Origin: Ideonella sp.
GTDB lineage: Bacteria; Pseudomonadota; Gammaproteobacteria; Burkholderiales; Burkholderiaceae_C
DNA length: 64,000 bases
Reading direction: 5' to 3'
NCBI GenBank assembly: GCA_015075545.1
Contig: JABTUC010000004.1
Span: forward strand, 124,001-188,000
The notes under the pieces are model-generated. The model saw nothing but the letters and a program-made list of their open reading frames with translations, searched no databases and was not told where the DNA came from. Every line of letters begins with the position of its first letter. Position 1 is the first letter of the stretch. Positions 43,544-56,259 of the stretch are shown one piece after another. Both the position numbers and the translations under genes were made by a program.

Positions 43544-44926
43544 ATGTCGACCGAATCCGGCTCGGGCCGCTCGATTGCGCGCGACGGCGTCGCGCATGTG
43601 CTGGCAAATCAGGAACGCCGCCGCTTCGTGCGCGCGGTCGGCGCCGCCGGGCTCGCCGCCGGCATTGCACCGTACGTGCGCCCGGCTCGCGCCGCGACGC
43701 GCACGCTCAAGATCCTGCAGTGGAGCCACTTCGTGCCGGCCTACGACACCTGGTTCGACAACACCTACACCAAGCAGTGGGGCCAGAAGAACGACATGGA
43801 GGTAATCGTCGACCACGTCGGCGTGCCGGCGATCAACTCGCGCGCGGCCGCCGAGGTGTCGGCGCAGAAGGGGCACGACCTCTTCATGTTCCTGGCGCCG
43901 GCGCCCGCCTACGAGGAGCAGGTGATCGATCACCGCGAGATCTACGAGGAGGTCGAGCGCAAGCACGGCAAGCCGATCGAGCTGGCGGTGCGCAGCACCT
44001 ACAACCCGAAGACCCGCAAGTACTTCGGTTTCTCAGACAGCTTCGTGCCCGACCCGGTCAACTACCGCATCGACCTGTGGTCCGAGCAGGGCATGGCCCA
44101 GGGACCCAGGAGCTGGGACGACGTGCTGCGCGTGGGCGCGGCGATCAAGAAGAAGAGCAACATCCCGGTGGGCATCGGCCTGTCGTCGGAGCTCGACACG
44201 GCGATGGCGATGCGTACCATCCTGTACGCCTTCGGCGGCTCGGTGCAGGACGAGCAGCGCCGCGTGGTGCTCAACTCCAAGGCCACGCGCGACGCCGTCG
44301 CCTTCGTCAAGGAGCTGTATCAGAAGACGATGACGCCGGAGGTGATGGCGTGGGATGCATCGTCGAACAACCGCGCGATGATCGCCGGCAAGATCTCGCT
44401 GGCGCTCAACGCCATCTCGATCACGCGGGCGGCCGAGAACGAGAAGCTGCCGATCGCCAGCCAGATCGGGCTGACCCGCGCGCTGATGGGCGAGAAGCGC
44501 GCCATCGGCCTGGAGCACGTGATGGACTGCTACGTGATCTGGAAGTTCGCCGAGAACAAGGAAGGGGCGAAGAAGTTCCTGGTCGACTACATCGACAACT
44601 TCCACCAGGGCTTCGAGGCCAGCGAGTACTACAACTTCCCGTGCTTCTCGTCGACGGTGCCCGACCTGAAGAAGCTGCTGGCCGACGACCCGCACGCGCC
44701 GGCGGGCAAGTACACGGTGTTCGACAACGTGCTGAGCTGGGCCACCAACGTCGGCTACCCGGGCTATGCCAACGCCGCGACCGACGAGATCTTCAACACC
44801 TGGGTGCTCAACACGATGTTCGCCAAGGTCGCCAGCGGCGCCGCGTCGCCAGCCGACGCCGTGGCCGAGGCCGACACGAAGTGCCGCCAGATCTTCGCCA
44901 AGTGGCAGAGCAAGGGCCTGGTCTGA
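43544..44926 (+). CDS. ABC transporter extracellular solute-binding protein, family 1
   Basis: The 460-residue protein has a long N-region with twin arginines (ERRRFVRAVGAAGLAAGIAPYV) suggesting Tat export. It then follows a family-1 solute-binding fold: LKILQWSHFVPAYDTWFDN at the start of the mature part, AAEVSAQKGHDLF, and VMDCYVIWKFAENKEGAKKFL. AAGGAG lies 7 bases before the ATG. It feeds the MalK/MalF/MalG-like proteins encoded downstream. The ligand is unknown. Co-regulation with acetate genes hints at a C2 or alcohol-related role rather than sugar. Confidence 0.9.
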   Translation: MSTESGSGRSIARDGVAHVLANQERRRFVRAVGAAGLAAGIAPYVRPARAATRTLKILQWSHFVPAYDTWFDNTYTKQWGQKNDMEVIVDHVGVPAINSRAAAEVSAQKGHDLFMFLAPAPAYEEQVIDHREIYEEVERKHGKPIELAVRSTYNPKTRKYFGFSDSFVPDPVNYRIDLWSEQGMAQGPRSWDDVLRVGAAIKKKSNIPVGIGLSSELDTAMAMRTILYAFGGSVQDEQRRVVLNSKATRDAVAFVKELYQKTMTPEVMAWDASSNNRAMIAGKISLALNAISITRAAENEKLPIASQIGLTRALMGEKRAIGLEHVMDCYVIWKFAENKEGAKKFLVDYIDNFHQGFEASEYYNFPCFSSTVPDLKKLLADDPHAPAGKYTVFDNVLSWATNVGYPGYANAATDEIFNTWVLNTMFAKVASGAASPADAVAEADTKCRQIFAKWQSKGLV

Positions 44927-44945
44927 AGTAGCCGGAGACGGGTCG

Positions 44946-45970
<1,025 letters not shown>

Positions 45971-45974
<4 letters not shown>

Positions 45975-46915
45975 ACCCGCACGGCCTGGCCGCGGCCGCC
46001 CGCTTCGTCGACGCGCCGGCACGCGCCACGCGCTGGCGCGACAACGAGCGCCGGCTCGGCGTGCTGCTGCTGGCGCCGGCCATCGCCTACATCGTCGCGC
46101 TGGTCGGTCTGCCGTTCGCGCTCGGCGTGTTCTACAGCTTCAGCGACGCCACCGTCGGCAGCACCACGCTGCACTTCGTCGGGCTGCACAACTTCCGGCT
46201 GATCATGAGCGACCCGACGTTCTGGACGTCGCTGCGCAACGCCGTGGGCTTCACGCTGGTGTCGCAGGTGCTGGTGGTGGTGCTCGGCAAGATGCTGGCG
46301 ATGGCGCTGGCCAGGGATTTTCGCGGTCGCTGGCTGGTGCGCCTGCTGATCCTGCTGCCGTGGGTGGCGCCGATCTCGCTGGGCGCGATCGGCTGGCTGT
46401 GGATCTTCGACCCGATCTACAGCATCATCACCTGGACGCTGCACGCGCTGCACCTGATCGATGCGGCCACCACGCCGGTGTGGCTCGGCCAGCCCGAGCT
46501 GGCGATGGCCTCGGTGGTGCTGGTCGACGTCTGGCGGCTGCTGCCGCTGGCGGCGGTGATCATCCTCGCGGGCATGACCGCGATCCCGCAGGACATCCAC
46601 GACGCCGCGCAGATGGACGGCGCGAGCTTCCTGCGCCACCTGTTCCAGATCCAGATCCCGCTGGTGGCGCCGGTGATGCTGATCGCGCTGCTGTTCGGCA
46701 TCGTGTTCACCTTCACCGACATGATCGTGATCTACGTGCTGACGCGCGGCGGCCCGTACGACACCACCCAGGTGCTGGCGAGCTACGCCTTCTTCACCGG
46801 CGTGCAGGGCGGCGACCTCGCCACCGGTTCGGCGATCGCGCTGTTCCTGTTCCCGGTGCTGGCGGCGGTGGCGGTGTTCTTCCTCGTCGCCGCGCGGCGC
46901 GCCGACGTCGGTTGA
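45971..46915 (+). CDS. ABC transporter permease (MalF/UgpA-like)
   Basis: The 314-residue permease has six main helices and the EAA loop in the form DAAQMDGASFLRHLFQIQIPLVAP, which docks the ATPase. The first helix is LGVLLLAPAIAYIVALVGLPFAL. It overlaps the ATPase gene by 4 bases and precedes the second permease by 13 bases. It forms half of the membrane channel of this importer. Confidence 0.9.
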
Positions 46916-46928
46916 TGGCCGGACGACG

Positions 46929-47774
46929 ATGAACTGGACGCTGCACCGCGCGCTGGTCCGCACCGGCCACGCCGTGCTGCTGGTGGCGTTCACGGTGTTC
47001 CTGGCGTTTCCGTTCTACTGGATGGCGATCACCGCGTTCAAGCAGACCACCGACCTGCTCAACGTCGCCAACAACCCGCTGTGGTTCAACCAGGCGCCGA
47101 CGCTGGCGCACCTGCGGGTGCTGTTCTTCGACACGCAGTTCGGCCGCTGGATCGCCAACACCATCGTGGTCGGTGCCCTGGTGGTGGTGATCACGCTGCT
47201 GCTGGCGGTGCCGGCCGGCTACGCGCTGGCACGCCTGTCGGGGCGCCGCGGCCGCCTGCTGGGGATGGCGATCTTCCTCACCTACCTGATCCCGCCGACG
47301 ATCCTGTTCATTCCGTTCTCGCGCATCGTCGCCGACCTCGGGCTGCAGGATTCGCTGTGGTCGCTGGTGCTGGTGTACCCGAGCTTCACGGTGCCGTTCT
47401 GCGCCTGGCTGATGATGGGGTTCTTCCGCGGCCTGCCGCGCGAGCTGGAAGACGCGGCGATGATCGACGGCCTCACCCGCTTCGGCGCCTTCGTTAAGGT
47501 CGCGCTGCCACTGGCCTCGGCCGGCATGCTGACGGTGGTGATCTTCACGCTGACGCTGGTGATGCAGGAGTTCGTCTACGGGCTGACCTTCATCACCACG
47601 TCGTCGAACTACACGGTCAGCGTCGGCGTGCCGACCTTCCTGGTGCGCGGCGACGTCTACTTCTGGGGCTCGCTGATGGGCGCCTGCCTGATCGTCAGCC
47701 TGCCGATCGCGGTGCTGTACAACCTGTTCGTCGACCGCTTCGTTGCCGGCATGACCGGCGGCGCGCTCAAGTAG
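46929..47774 (+). CDS. ABC transporter permease (MalG/UgpE-like)
   Basis: The 281-residue permease has six helices and the EAA motif ELEDAAMIDGLTRFGAFVKVALPLASAG, the MalG-type counterpart of the preceding permease. MAITAFKQTTDLLN follows helix 1, as in this family. It is the last transport gene. The two-component genes follow after 108 bases. Confidence 0.9.
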   Translation: MNWTLHRALVRTGHAVLLVAFTVFLAFPFYWMAITAFKQTTDLLNVANNPLWFNQAPTLAHLRVLFFDTQFGRWIANTIVVGALVVVITLLLAVPAGYALARLSGRRGRLLGMAIFLTYLIPPTILFIPFSRIVADLGLQDSLWSLVLVYPSFTVPFCAWLMMGFFRGLPRELEDAAMIDGLTRFGAFVKVALPLASAGMLTVVIFTLTLVMQEFVYGLTFITTSSNYTVSVGVPTFLVRGDVYFWGSLMGACLIVSLPIAVLYNLFVDRFVAGMTGGALK

Positions 47775-47882
47775 CTGGCCGACGGCAGCAATGTCGACGG
47801 AACGCTGCGCGCGTTTTGCTGTCGAACGCGCGGCGGTCGAGGTTCACGACGGCGCTACTATGCACTGCGGTCGTGCCACACG

Positions 47883-49364
47883 ATGCAAGCGCAGCTCATG
47901 TCAACCGCGGTGAGGGACGACGGCGTCGAGCGCTACGAAAGCCTGTGCGCCTTCCTGCCGTGGGGCATTCTGGTGCTCGACGACGAAGGCCGCATCGACG
48001 AGGCCAACCCCGCCGCGGCCCGGCTGCTGGCCACCCCAGGCAACCTGCTGCGCGGCGCCGCCCTGCGCGCCTGCGTCGCCGAGGCGAGCGTCGGCGCCCT
48101 GCTCGACGCGCTGGCGCACTGCCGCCGCTCGGCGACCGCGATCGACGTGGCGCTGGCGCTGAGCGGCCGCGACGGCAGGCAGCGCCACGTGCGCGCGCAC
48201 GTGCAGGCGCACCGGCAAGCACGGCCGCAGGCGCACGATGACGCGGCGCCGGCACTGCAGTACCGCGTCGCGCTGCTCGACGTCACCGACGCGCGCCAGG
48301 CGCACCTGGCGCTGCGCAACCTGGCCGACGAGATGCACGATCTGTACCAGAACGCACCGTGCGGCTACCACTCGGTCGACCCCGACGGCGTGGTGATCCA
48401 GATCAACGACACCGAGCTGCGCTGGCTCGGCTACCCGCGCGAGGAGGTGGTGCGCCGCATGCGGCTGGCCGACCTGCTGCCGCCGCAGGGGCGCACGGAG
48501 TTCGAAGCGGCGTTCCTGGCGCTGAAGCGCGGCGCCCGCGTGCGCGATCTGCAGCTCGAGATGCGGCGCCGCGACGGTTCGACGTTTCCCGTGCTGCTGA
48601 GCGCCACCGCGGTGCTCGACGCCAGCGACCAGTTCCTGCGCAGCCGCGCGAGCGTGTTCGACATCTCGCGGCGGCGCCACGCCGAAGACGAGGCGCGCGG
48701 CTACGCGCAGCGCCTGAAGGCGATGTCGCAGCGTGCGGTCGAGGCGCAGGAAGCCGAGCGGCGACGCATCGCCCACGAGCTGCACGACAGCCTCGGGCAG
48801 ACGCTGACGGCGCTGAACATCAACCTCAACATCATCAAGGGGCGGCTCGCGCCGGCGCCCGACGCAGTGGCCGGCTCGCGCATCGACGATTCGCTGAAGC
48901 TCGTCGAGGCGGCGGTCGACAACATGCGGCGCGTGATCGCCGACCTGCGCCCGGCGGTGCTCGACGACTATGGTCTCGCCGCGGCGCTGCGCTGGTACGC
49001 CGAGCAGTTCAGCGCTCGCACCGGGGTCGCGGTGCGCGTGGTCGGGCACGATCCGCAGCCGCGGCTGGCGTCGAAGGTGGAGGCCACGCTGTTTCGCATC
49101 GCGCAGGAGTCGCTGACCAACGTGGCCAAGCACGCCGCGGCGCGCGAGGCCCGGGTGCTGCTCGGCACGCGCGACGACCGCTTCTTCCTCTCGGTGGTCG
49201 ACGACGGCTGCGGCTTCGATGCGACGCGGCTCGGCTGCCCGCAGAACGATCACGGCTGGGGCCTGATGATCATGCGCGAGCGCGCCGAAGCGGACGGCGG
49301 CGAGCTGCACGTCGACTCGGCGCCGGGCCAGGGCACGCGCGTGGTGATCGAGATGGGGCTGTAG
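47883..49364 (+). CDS. Soluble PAS-domain histidine kinase (HisKA_3/NarX-type)
   Basis: The 493-residue kinase has two PAS-like domains (about residues 15-135 and 145-270). The HisKA_3 box RRRIAHELHDSLGQTL carries the phospho-accepting His near residue 300. The HATPase_c domain has ESLTNVAKHA, DDGCGFD and GWGLMIMRERAEADGG. No membrane segment is present, so it senses a cytoplasmic or redox signal. The start is either M1 or MSTAVRD at 47898, and neither has a clear ribosome-binding site. Its partner regulator gene begins 3 bases later. Confidence 0.9.
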   Translation: MQAQLMSTAVRDDGVERYESLCAFLPWGILVLDDEGRIDEANPAAARLLATPGNLLRGAALRACVAEASVGALLDALAHCRRSATAIDVALALSGRDGRQRHVRAHVQAHRQARPQAHDDAAPALQYRVALLDVTDARQAHLALRNLADEMHDLYQNAPCGYHSVDPDGVVIQINDTELRWLGYPREEVVRRMRLADLLPPQGRTEFEAAFLALKRGARVRDLQLEMRRRDGSTFPVLLSATAVLDASDQFLRSRASVFDISRRRHAEDEARGYAQRLKAMSQRAVEAQEAERRRIAHELHDSLGQTLTALNINLNIIKGRLAPAPDAVAGSRIDDSLKLVEAAVDNMRRVIADLRPAVLDDYGLAAALRWYAEQFSARTGVAVRVVGHDPQPRLASKVEATLFRIAQESLTNVAKHAAAREARVLLGTRDDRFFLSVVDDGCGFDATRLGCPQNDHGWGLMIMRERAEADGGELHVDSAPGQGTRVVIEMGL

Positions 49365-49367
49365 CCC

Positions 49368-50009
49368 GTGATCAAGGTGGTGATCGCCGACGACCACTCG
49401 GTGGTACGCGACGGCCTGCGCTTCCTGCTCGAGGCCGAGGGCGACATCTCGGTCGTCGGCGGTGCCGCCAACGGCAACGAGGCGGTGCGCCTGGCGCGTC
49501 AGCTCACGCCCGACGTGGTGATCATGGACGTGACGATGCCGCAGCTCAACGGCGTCGAGGCGACGCTCGCGATCCACGAAGCGTGCCCGACGGTGCAGGT
49601 GCTGATGCTGTCGATGCATTCGACGGCCGAGCACATCTACCGCGCGCTGCAGGCCGGCGCCGCGGGCTACCTGCTGAAGGAGTCGGCCGGGCCCGAGGTG
49701 GTTACCGCGGTGCGCACCGTGCACGCGGGGCGCCGCTACCTGAGCCAGAAGATCGCCGAGACGGTGATCGACGACTACATCCGCGAGCGTCGCGCCACCA
49801 GCCCGCTCGACAGCCTGAGCCGGCGCGAGCGCCAGATCCTGCAGCTCATCGCCGAAGGCCGCTCCACGGCCGACGCCGCCAAGCTGCTGTTCCTGTCGCC
49901 CAAGACGGTCGAAACCTACCGCAGCCGCATGATGGTCAAGCTCGGCGTGCCCGACTTCGCCGCGCTGGTGCGCTTCGCGGTCCAGCACGGGTTGACGCCG
50001 CTCGATTGA
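49368..50009 (+). CDS. NarL/LuxR-family response regulator
   Basis: The 213-residue regulator has a receiver domain (acidic pocket in VIADDHSVVRDG, phospho-acceptor Asp in VVIMDVTMP near residue 55, Lys in YLLKES). Its LuxR helix-turn-helix is at about 145-205 (LSRRERQILQLIAEGRSTADAAKLL, then SPKTVETYRSRMMVKL). The start is GTG 49368, immediately after the kinase stop. It sits between two operons carrying matching TGTC-N10-GACA sites and probably controls both. Regulators of this type (for example ErdR/AgmR) control ethanol and acetate genes in pseudomonads. Confidence 0.92.
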   Translation: MIKVVIADDHSVVRDGLRFLLEAEGDISVVGGAANGNEAVRLARQLTPDVVIMDVTMPQLNGVEATLAIHEACPTVQVLMLSMHSTAEHIYRALQAGAAGYLLKESAGPEVVTAVRTVHAGRRYLSQKIAETVIDDYIRERRATSPLDSLSRRERQILQLIAEGRSTADAAKLLFLSPKTVETYRSRMMVKLGVPDFAALVRFAVQHGLTPLD

Positions 50010-50066
50010 GGCCCGCGTCAACCGCCGGACCGGCGGGCCTTGCGCCCGCTGCGCCCCTCACGCGCA

Positions 50067-50134
50067 CGTCAAGGACTGCTGACCTCACGTGTCAGGCAAT
50101 GCCGACAGCGCCGCAACGCGCGCACCGTTAGATT
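50067..50134 (+). promoter_or_regulatory. Paired regulator sites and -10-like element upstream of the acetate permease
   Basis: CGTCAAGGACTGCTGACC (50067-50084) and TGTCAGGCAATGCCGACA (50090-50107) start 23 bases apart, as in both pairs upstream of the ABC operon. TAGATT at 50129-50134 begins 39 bases after the proximal site start, matching TAGCGT at the other operon. A transcription start near 50141 would place the proximal site at about -42, an activating position. Confidence 0.7.
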
Positions 50135-50232
50135 GAACGCGCCCGATGTTCGGTGTCTCCGCAGCGCGGGCGCGGCAGCACACGCTCGCAACGCGCGCCG
50201 CGATCGCGGGGACGATGCCTATGGAGGCACTG

Positions 50233-50796
50233 ATGGAACGCAAACTCTCCAACCCGGCACCCCTGGGGCTGGCCGGCTTCGCATTCACCACCTGGATGCT
50301 CAGCATGATCAACGCCGGCTGGTTCAGCGCCGCCGGCATGGGCGACGTGCTCGCCTTGGCCTTCGCCTACGGCGGCACCGCGCAGATCATCGCCGGCGTG
50401 CTCGAGTACCCGCGCGGCAACACCTTCGGCACCACGGCGTTCGTTTCGTACGGCGCTTTCTGGTGGTCGTTCGCGCTGTTCATCGAGTTCTTCTCCGCCA
50501 AGGTTCCCGAGGGCTTCCTCGGCTGGTACCTGTTCGTCTGGGGCGTGTTCACCTTCTACCTGTGGATCGGTTCGCTGCACACCAACCGCGCGCTGCAGCT
50601 CGTGCTGCTGGCGCTGTGGATCACGTATCTGCTGCTGGCGATCGGCGAGTGGTCGCAGATGGTGCTGATCACGCGCATCGGCGGCTACACCGGCCTGATC
50701 ACCGCGCTGCTGGCGTTCTACGCCTCGGCCGCGGAACTGATCAACGACACCTACGGGCACATCGTGCTGCCGACGCACCCGCACGCACACGCTTAA
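50233..50796 (+). CDS. satP: Acetate uptake transporter (GPR1/FUN34/YaaH family)
   Basis: The 187-residue membrane protein has six helices and the family signature [15 protein letters not shown] at the N-terminus. It takes up acetate or succinate by proton symport. ATG 50233 was chosen because GGAGG lies 5 bases upstream. Earlier in-frame Mets (50146, 50215, 50221) extend into non-conserved sequence. It precedes acetyl-CoA synthetase by 44 bases, so imported acetate can be activated directly. Confidence 0.92.
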   Translation: MERKLSNPAPLGLAGFAFTTWMLSMINAGWFSAAGMGDVLALAFAYGGTAQIIAGVLEYPRGNTFGTTAFVSYGAFWWSFALFIEFFSAKVPEGFLGWYLFVWGVFTFYLWIGSLHTNRALQLVLLALWITYLLLAIGEWSQMVLITRIGGYTGLITALLAFYASAAELINDTYGHIVLPTHPHAHA

Positions 50797-50840
50797 GCAG
50801 CAAGCGGCCAGCGCCGCAGCGACCAAGCAAGGAGTTCAGC

Positions 50841-52781
<1,941 letters not shown>

Positions 52782-52796
52782 CGATTGCGGCCACCG

Positions 52797-52822
52797 CAGG
52801 CGCCGCCGCCACGCGGCGCCTG
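52797..52822. terminator. Stem-loop between acsA and livF
   Basis: CAGGCGCCGC (52797-52806) pairs perfectly with GCGGCGCCTG (52813-52822) around a 6-base loop, between convergent acsA and livF. No T-tract of usable length follows on either strand, so it may act as a weak bidirectional terminator or 3'-end stabiliser. Confidence 0.5.
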
Positions 52823-52836
52823 TTGCATCGGTGGCG

Positions 52837-53535
52837 TCACACTCCGAGGTACTGCCGGATCTGCGCGCTGCCGCGCAGCTCCGCCGCGGCGCCGGAGAAC
52901 CGGATCTGGCCCTTCTCCATGATGTAGCCACGGTCGGCCAGCTCGAGCGCGAACAGGGCGTTCTGCTCGCACATCAGCATGCTGAAGCCCTCGGCCTTGA
53001 GCAGGCCCAACCAATCGGCGAGATCGCCGACGATGGTCGGGGCCAGGCCTTCGGTCAACTCGTCGAGCAGCAGCAGCCTCGGGTTGGCCACCAGGGCGCG
53101 GCCGAGCTTGAGCATCTGCTGCTCGCCGCCGCTGAGCAGCCCGGCCTTGCGCGAATCGAGCTCGGCCAGTTTCGGAAACATCCGATAGACCCGCTCCACG
53201 GTCCAGGCGCTGTTGCCGCCGACCGCGCCGCGCACGCATAGCAAGAGGTTCTGCCGCACCGTCAGCGCGCTGAAGATGCGGCGGCCGCTGGGCACGTAGG
53301 CCAGCCCGGCGCGGGCGATGCGGTGCGTCTTGGCGCGCGTGATGTCGCGCCCGTCGAACCGCACACGGCCCTCCCGCGCCGGCGTCAGGCCCATGATGCT
53401 GCGCAGCGTGGTCGTCTTGCCCACCCCGTTGCGGCCGAGCAGCGTCACCATCTCGCCGCGGCGCACCTCGAGGCTGACGCCTTGCAGGATGTGGCTGCGC
53501 CCGTAGAAAGTGTGGATCGCGTCGAGCTCGAGCAT
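52837..53535 (-). CDS. livF: Branched-chain amino-acid type ABC transporter ATP-binding protein
   Basis: The 232-residue ATPase has Walker A GRNGVGKTT, signature LSGGEQQMLKLGRAL and Walker B LLLLDELTEGLAP, with the LivF-type YVPSGRRIFSALTVRQNL. It is the second ATPase of a HAAT-type importer. Its ATG overlaps the livG stop as TGATG. The ligand may be an amino acid, amide, urea or another acid. Confidence 0.9.
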   Translation of the reverse strand: MLELDAIHTFYGRSHILQGVSLEVRRGEMVTLLGRNGVGKTTTLRSIMGLTPAREGRVRFDGRDITRAKTHRIARAGLAYVPSGRRIFSALTVRQNLLLCVRGAVGGNSAWTVERVYRMFPKLAELDSRKAGLLSGGEQQMLKLGRALVANPRLLLLDELTEGLAPTIVGDLADWLGLLKAEGFSMLMCEQNALFALELADRGYIMEKGQIRFSGAAAELRGSAQIRQYLGV

Positions 53536-54281
53536 CAGCGCTTCCTCGTTCCGAGATAGACGCTGGCCACCTGTTCGTCGGCGTGCACCGCTTCGGGCGG
53601 GCCGTCGGCGATCACCCGGCCGCGGTGCAGCACGGTCACGCGGTTCGATATAGAGAACACCGTTTCCATGTCGTGCTCGCAGAAGAGCACCGTCACGCCC
53701 TTCGCTCGCACCAGCGTGCGCACCAGTTCGACCATGCGCCTGGTTTCCCACGGCGACATGCCGGCGGTGGGCTCGTCGAGCAGCAGCAGCCGCGGCCGCG
53801 TGGCCAGGGCCAGCGTGACTTCGAGCGTGCGCTGATCGCCGTGCGACAGGGTCGACGCGGTCGTCGCCTGCATCTCGGAGAGCCCCACCTGTTCGATCAG
53901 GTCGCGCGCCTCGTCGCGTGCCGCAGACCGCTGCCACGGCAACAGGCTGGCGCTCAGGCGCCGGCGCGCACTGACCGCACACTCGACGGATTCGAGCACG
54001 CTCAGGTCGGGGAAGATGTTCGTCACCTGGAAGGCGCGCGTCAGCCCCGAGCGGGCGATGACGTGGGGGCGCTTGCCCGTGATGTCGGCCCCCGCGAACC
54101 TGACGCTGCCCGAACTCGGCCGCAGGTGTCCGGTGATGAGGTTGAACATCGTGGTCTTGCCGGCGCCGTTGGGCCCGATCACCGCGTGGATCTCGCCTTC
54201 GTCGACGCCGAACGAGACGCCATCGACCGCGTTGAAGCCACCGAAGGCCTTGGCCAGAGCGTCGACCTTCAACAGATTCAT
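53535..54281 (-). CDS. livG: Branched-chain amino-acid type ABC transporter ATP-binding protein
   Basis: The 248-residue ATPase has Walker A GPNGAGKTT, the LivG-type FNLITGHLRPSSG and RSGLTRAFQVTNIFPDLSVLE, signature LSHGDQRTLEVTLAL (slightly altered from the usual LSYG) and Walker B LLLLDEPTAGMSP. The ATG at 54281 overlaps the livM stop, giving tight coupling in the livHMGF order. Confidence 0.9.
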   Translation of the reverse strand: MNLLKVDALAKAFGGFNAVDGVSFGVDEGEIHAVIGPNGAGKTTMFNLITGHLRPSSGSVRFAGADITGKRPHVIARSGLTRAFQVTNIFPDLSVLESVECAVSARRRLSASLLPWQRSAARDEARDLIEQVGLSEMQATTASTLSHGDQRTLEVTLALATRPRLLLLDEPTAGMSPWETRRMVELVRTLVRAKGVTVLFCEHDMETVFSISNRVTVLHRGRVIADGPPEAVHADEQVASVYLGTRKR

Positions 54282-55291
54282 CGCACCCTCTTGGCCGAGC
54301 GCCGGCCGGTCAGCACGCCGCGCAGGCGCGACAGGCGGTGCGGGCCCGAAGCGCGACCGCTCCACAGCCCCAGCAGCCCATCGGGCGCGAAGAGCACGAT
54401 CAGCACCAGCACGATGCCGAGGATCAGCTCCCAGGCGCTGGCGGCGTTGGCCACCAGATAGTTGTGGGCGACGATGAAGATGATCGCGCCGACGAACGGA
54501 CCGAGGAAGTGATTCATGCCGCCGATCATCGCCATCAGGATCGGCTCGCCCGACTGCGTCCACTGGAACAGCCCGGGAAAGGCCGATTGATCGTGCACGA
54601 CGAACAGCGTGCCGGCCAGGGCGCAGAACGCGCCCGAGAGCGTGAACGCGTAGAGCTCGTGGCGGCGCAGATCGACGCCGATGGCTTCCACGCGCTGCGG
54701 GTTCTCGCGGATCGCCCGCAGCGTGAGGCCGAACGGCGACACCGTGATGATCCACAGCAACAACAGCGCGATGAAGCTGACCGCGAGGACGAACCACAGC
54801 CCGTGGCGCGGCACCGCCAGCGTCGAAGGGATCATCGGGCCGAACACGCCGTTGTCGCCGCCGGTGAAGTCGTACCAGCGGTTAGCGATCGTGAAGAAGA
54901 GCTGCGAGAACGCCAGCGTCAGCAGCGAGAAGTACCACTCGCGCGTGCGCAGCGACAGGGCGTCGATGATCGCCGCCGCGACCGCGCCGAACAGCGGCGC
55001 GAGAACGAACAGCAGCCAGAACGGTGCGTGGTAGCGCTGCCAGCCGAGCGCCATCACGTAGGCGCCCAGGCCGTAGAACACGGCCTGGCCGAACGACACC
55101 AGGCCGCCGTAGCCCACCAGCAGATTGGTCGCCACCGCGAACAGGCCGAGCGCGACGATGTCCTGCAGCACGAAGACCCATTGCGCAGGCACCAGGTACG
55201 ACGCCACGAAGGTCGCCAGCGCTCCGCAGGCCAGGACGATCGGCACGCCGAAGCCGTGCGGCCGTCCGGAAGGGCTCGAATCGCTGGGCAT
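54278..55291 (-). CDS. livM: Branched-chain amino-acid type ABC transporter permease
   Basis: The 337-residue permease has about ten helices and LivM landmarks: ATNLLVGYGGLVSFGQAVFYGLGAY and RAIRENPQRVEAIGVDL (the coupling loop). It pairs with LivH in the membrane. It starts directly after the livH stop (55292) and overlaps livG by 4 bases. Confidence 0.9.
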   Translation of the reverse strand: MPSDSSPSGRPHGFGVPIVLACGALATFVASYLVPAQWVFVLQDIVALGLFAVATNLLVGYGGLVSFGQAVFYGLGAYVMALGWQRYHAPFWLLFVLAPLFGAVAAAIIDALSLRTREWYFSLLTLAFSQLFFTIANRWYDFTGGDNGVFGPMIPSTLAVPRHGLWFVLAVSFIALLLLWIITVSPFGLTLRAIRENPQRVEAIGVDLRRHELYAFTLSGAFCALAGTLFVVHDQSAFPGLFQWTQSGEPILMAMIGGMNHFLGPFVGAIIFIVAHNYLVANAASAWELILGIVLVLIVLFAPDGLLGLWSGRASGPHRLSRLRGVLTGRRSAKRVR

Positions 55292-56176
55292 CTATCCGAC
55301 CCGCTCGGCCACCCCGAGCAGACCCGAGGGCCGGACGATCAGCACCAGGATCATCGCGAGGTAGATGAACGCCGAGGCGAAGCTCGGCGCCCAGATGACG
55401 CCCGCGGTCTCGAACATGCCGATCACGACGGCGCCGATGGCGGCACCCGGCACCGAGCCCAGCCCGCCGATCACGACCACGATGAAGGCTTCGACCAGGA
55501 TCTGGGTGCCCAGCCCGGTGGTGATCGACTCGATCGGGCCGGTGACGGCACCGGCGATGCCCGCCAGCACGGCCCCGAGCGCGAAGACCCCGGTGAACAG
55601 CAGGCGCACGTTGGTGCCCGATGCCGCCAGCGTCTCCGGGTCTTCGACCGCGGCGCGCACGCGCCAGCCCAGTTGCGTGCGCTGCAGCAGCCACCACAGG
55701 AACAGGCCCACGACGACGGCGATCGAGATCACGAACAGGTTGTAGATCGAGAACGACTCGCCCAGCGCCTGCACGTGCCCCTGCAGCGCCGACGGAATCG
55801 GAATCGAGCGGTACTGGCCGCCCCACACGATCAGCGCGACGCCTTCGAACAGGTACAGCAGCCCGAAGGTGGCCAGCAGCCCCAGCAGCGGTTCGCGCCC
55901 GTACAGGCGCCGCAGCACCAGCACTTCGGTCAGCACGCCGAGCACGCCGACCAGGATCGGCGCGACGAGCAGCGACACCCAGAACATCGCAGGTGACCCC
56001 ATCGACGCGGTCAACGAGGTCACCGCGAATGCCGCCAGCATGTAGAAGCTGCCGTGCGCGATGTTGACGATGTGCATCGCGCCGAAGATCAGCGTCAGGC
56101 CAGCGGCCACCAGGAACAGCAGGCTCGCGCTGGTCAGACCGCTGAATACCAGCGTGGCGACGGTGTCGATGTTCAT
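55292..56176 (-). CDS. livH: Branched-chain amino-acid type ABC transporter permease
   Basis: The 294-residue permease has about eight helices and LivH features: LIFGAMHIVNIAHGSFYMLAAF near the N-terminus, RAAVEDPETLAASGTNV as coupling loop, and a final LILVLIVRPSGLLG. It is the first membrane gene of the set, 83 bases downstream of the binding-protein gene. Confidence 0.9.
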   Translation of the reverse strand: MNIDTVATLVFSGLTSASLLFLVAAGLTLIFGAMHIVNIAHGSFYMLAAFAVTSLTASMGSPAMFWVSLLVAPILVGVLGVLTEVLVLRRLYGREPLLGLLATFGLLYLFEGVALIVWGGQYRSIPIPSALQGHVQALGESFSIYNLFVISIAVVVGLFLWWLLQRTQLGWRVRAAVEDPETLAASGTNVRLLFTGVFALGAVLAGIAGAVTGPIESITTGLGTQILVEAFIVVVIGGLGSVPGAAIGAVVIGMFETAGVIWAPSFASAFIYLAMILVLIVRPSGLLGVAERVG

Positions 56177-56259
56177 GGCTCACCCGGCCGGGGCGCTTTC
56201 TGCGCCCGGCATGCGGCGGCCATCGGCCACCGCATGCGCCTGCGACCGGCCAGCGCCGC

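Noticed and set aside
50040-50840. Long upstream extension of the acetyl-CoA synthetase frame
   Set aside because: It lies out of frame over the acetate permease gene. AAGGAG before ATG 50841 and the family start fix the true beginning.
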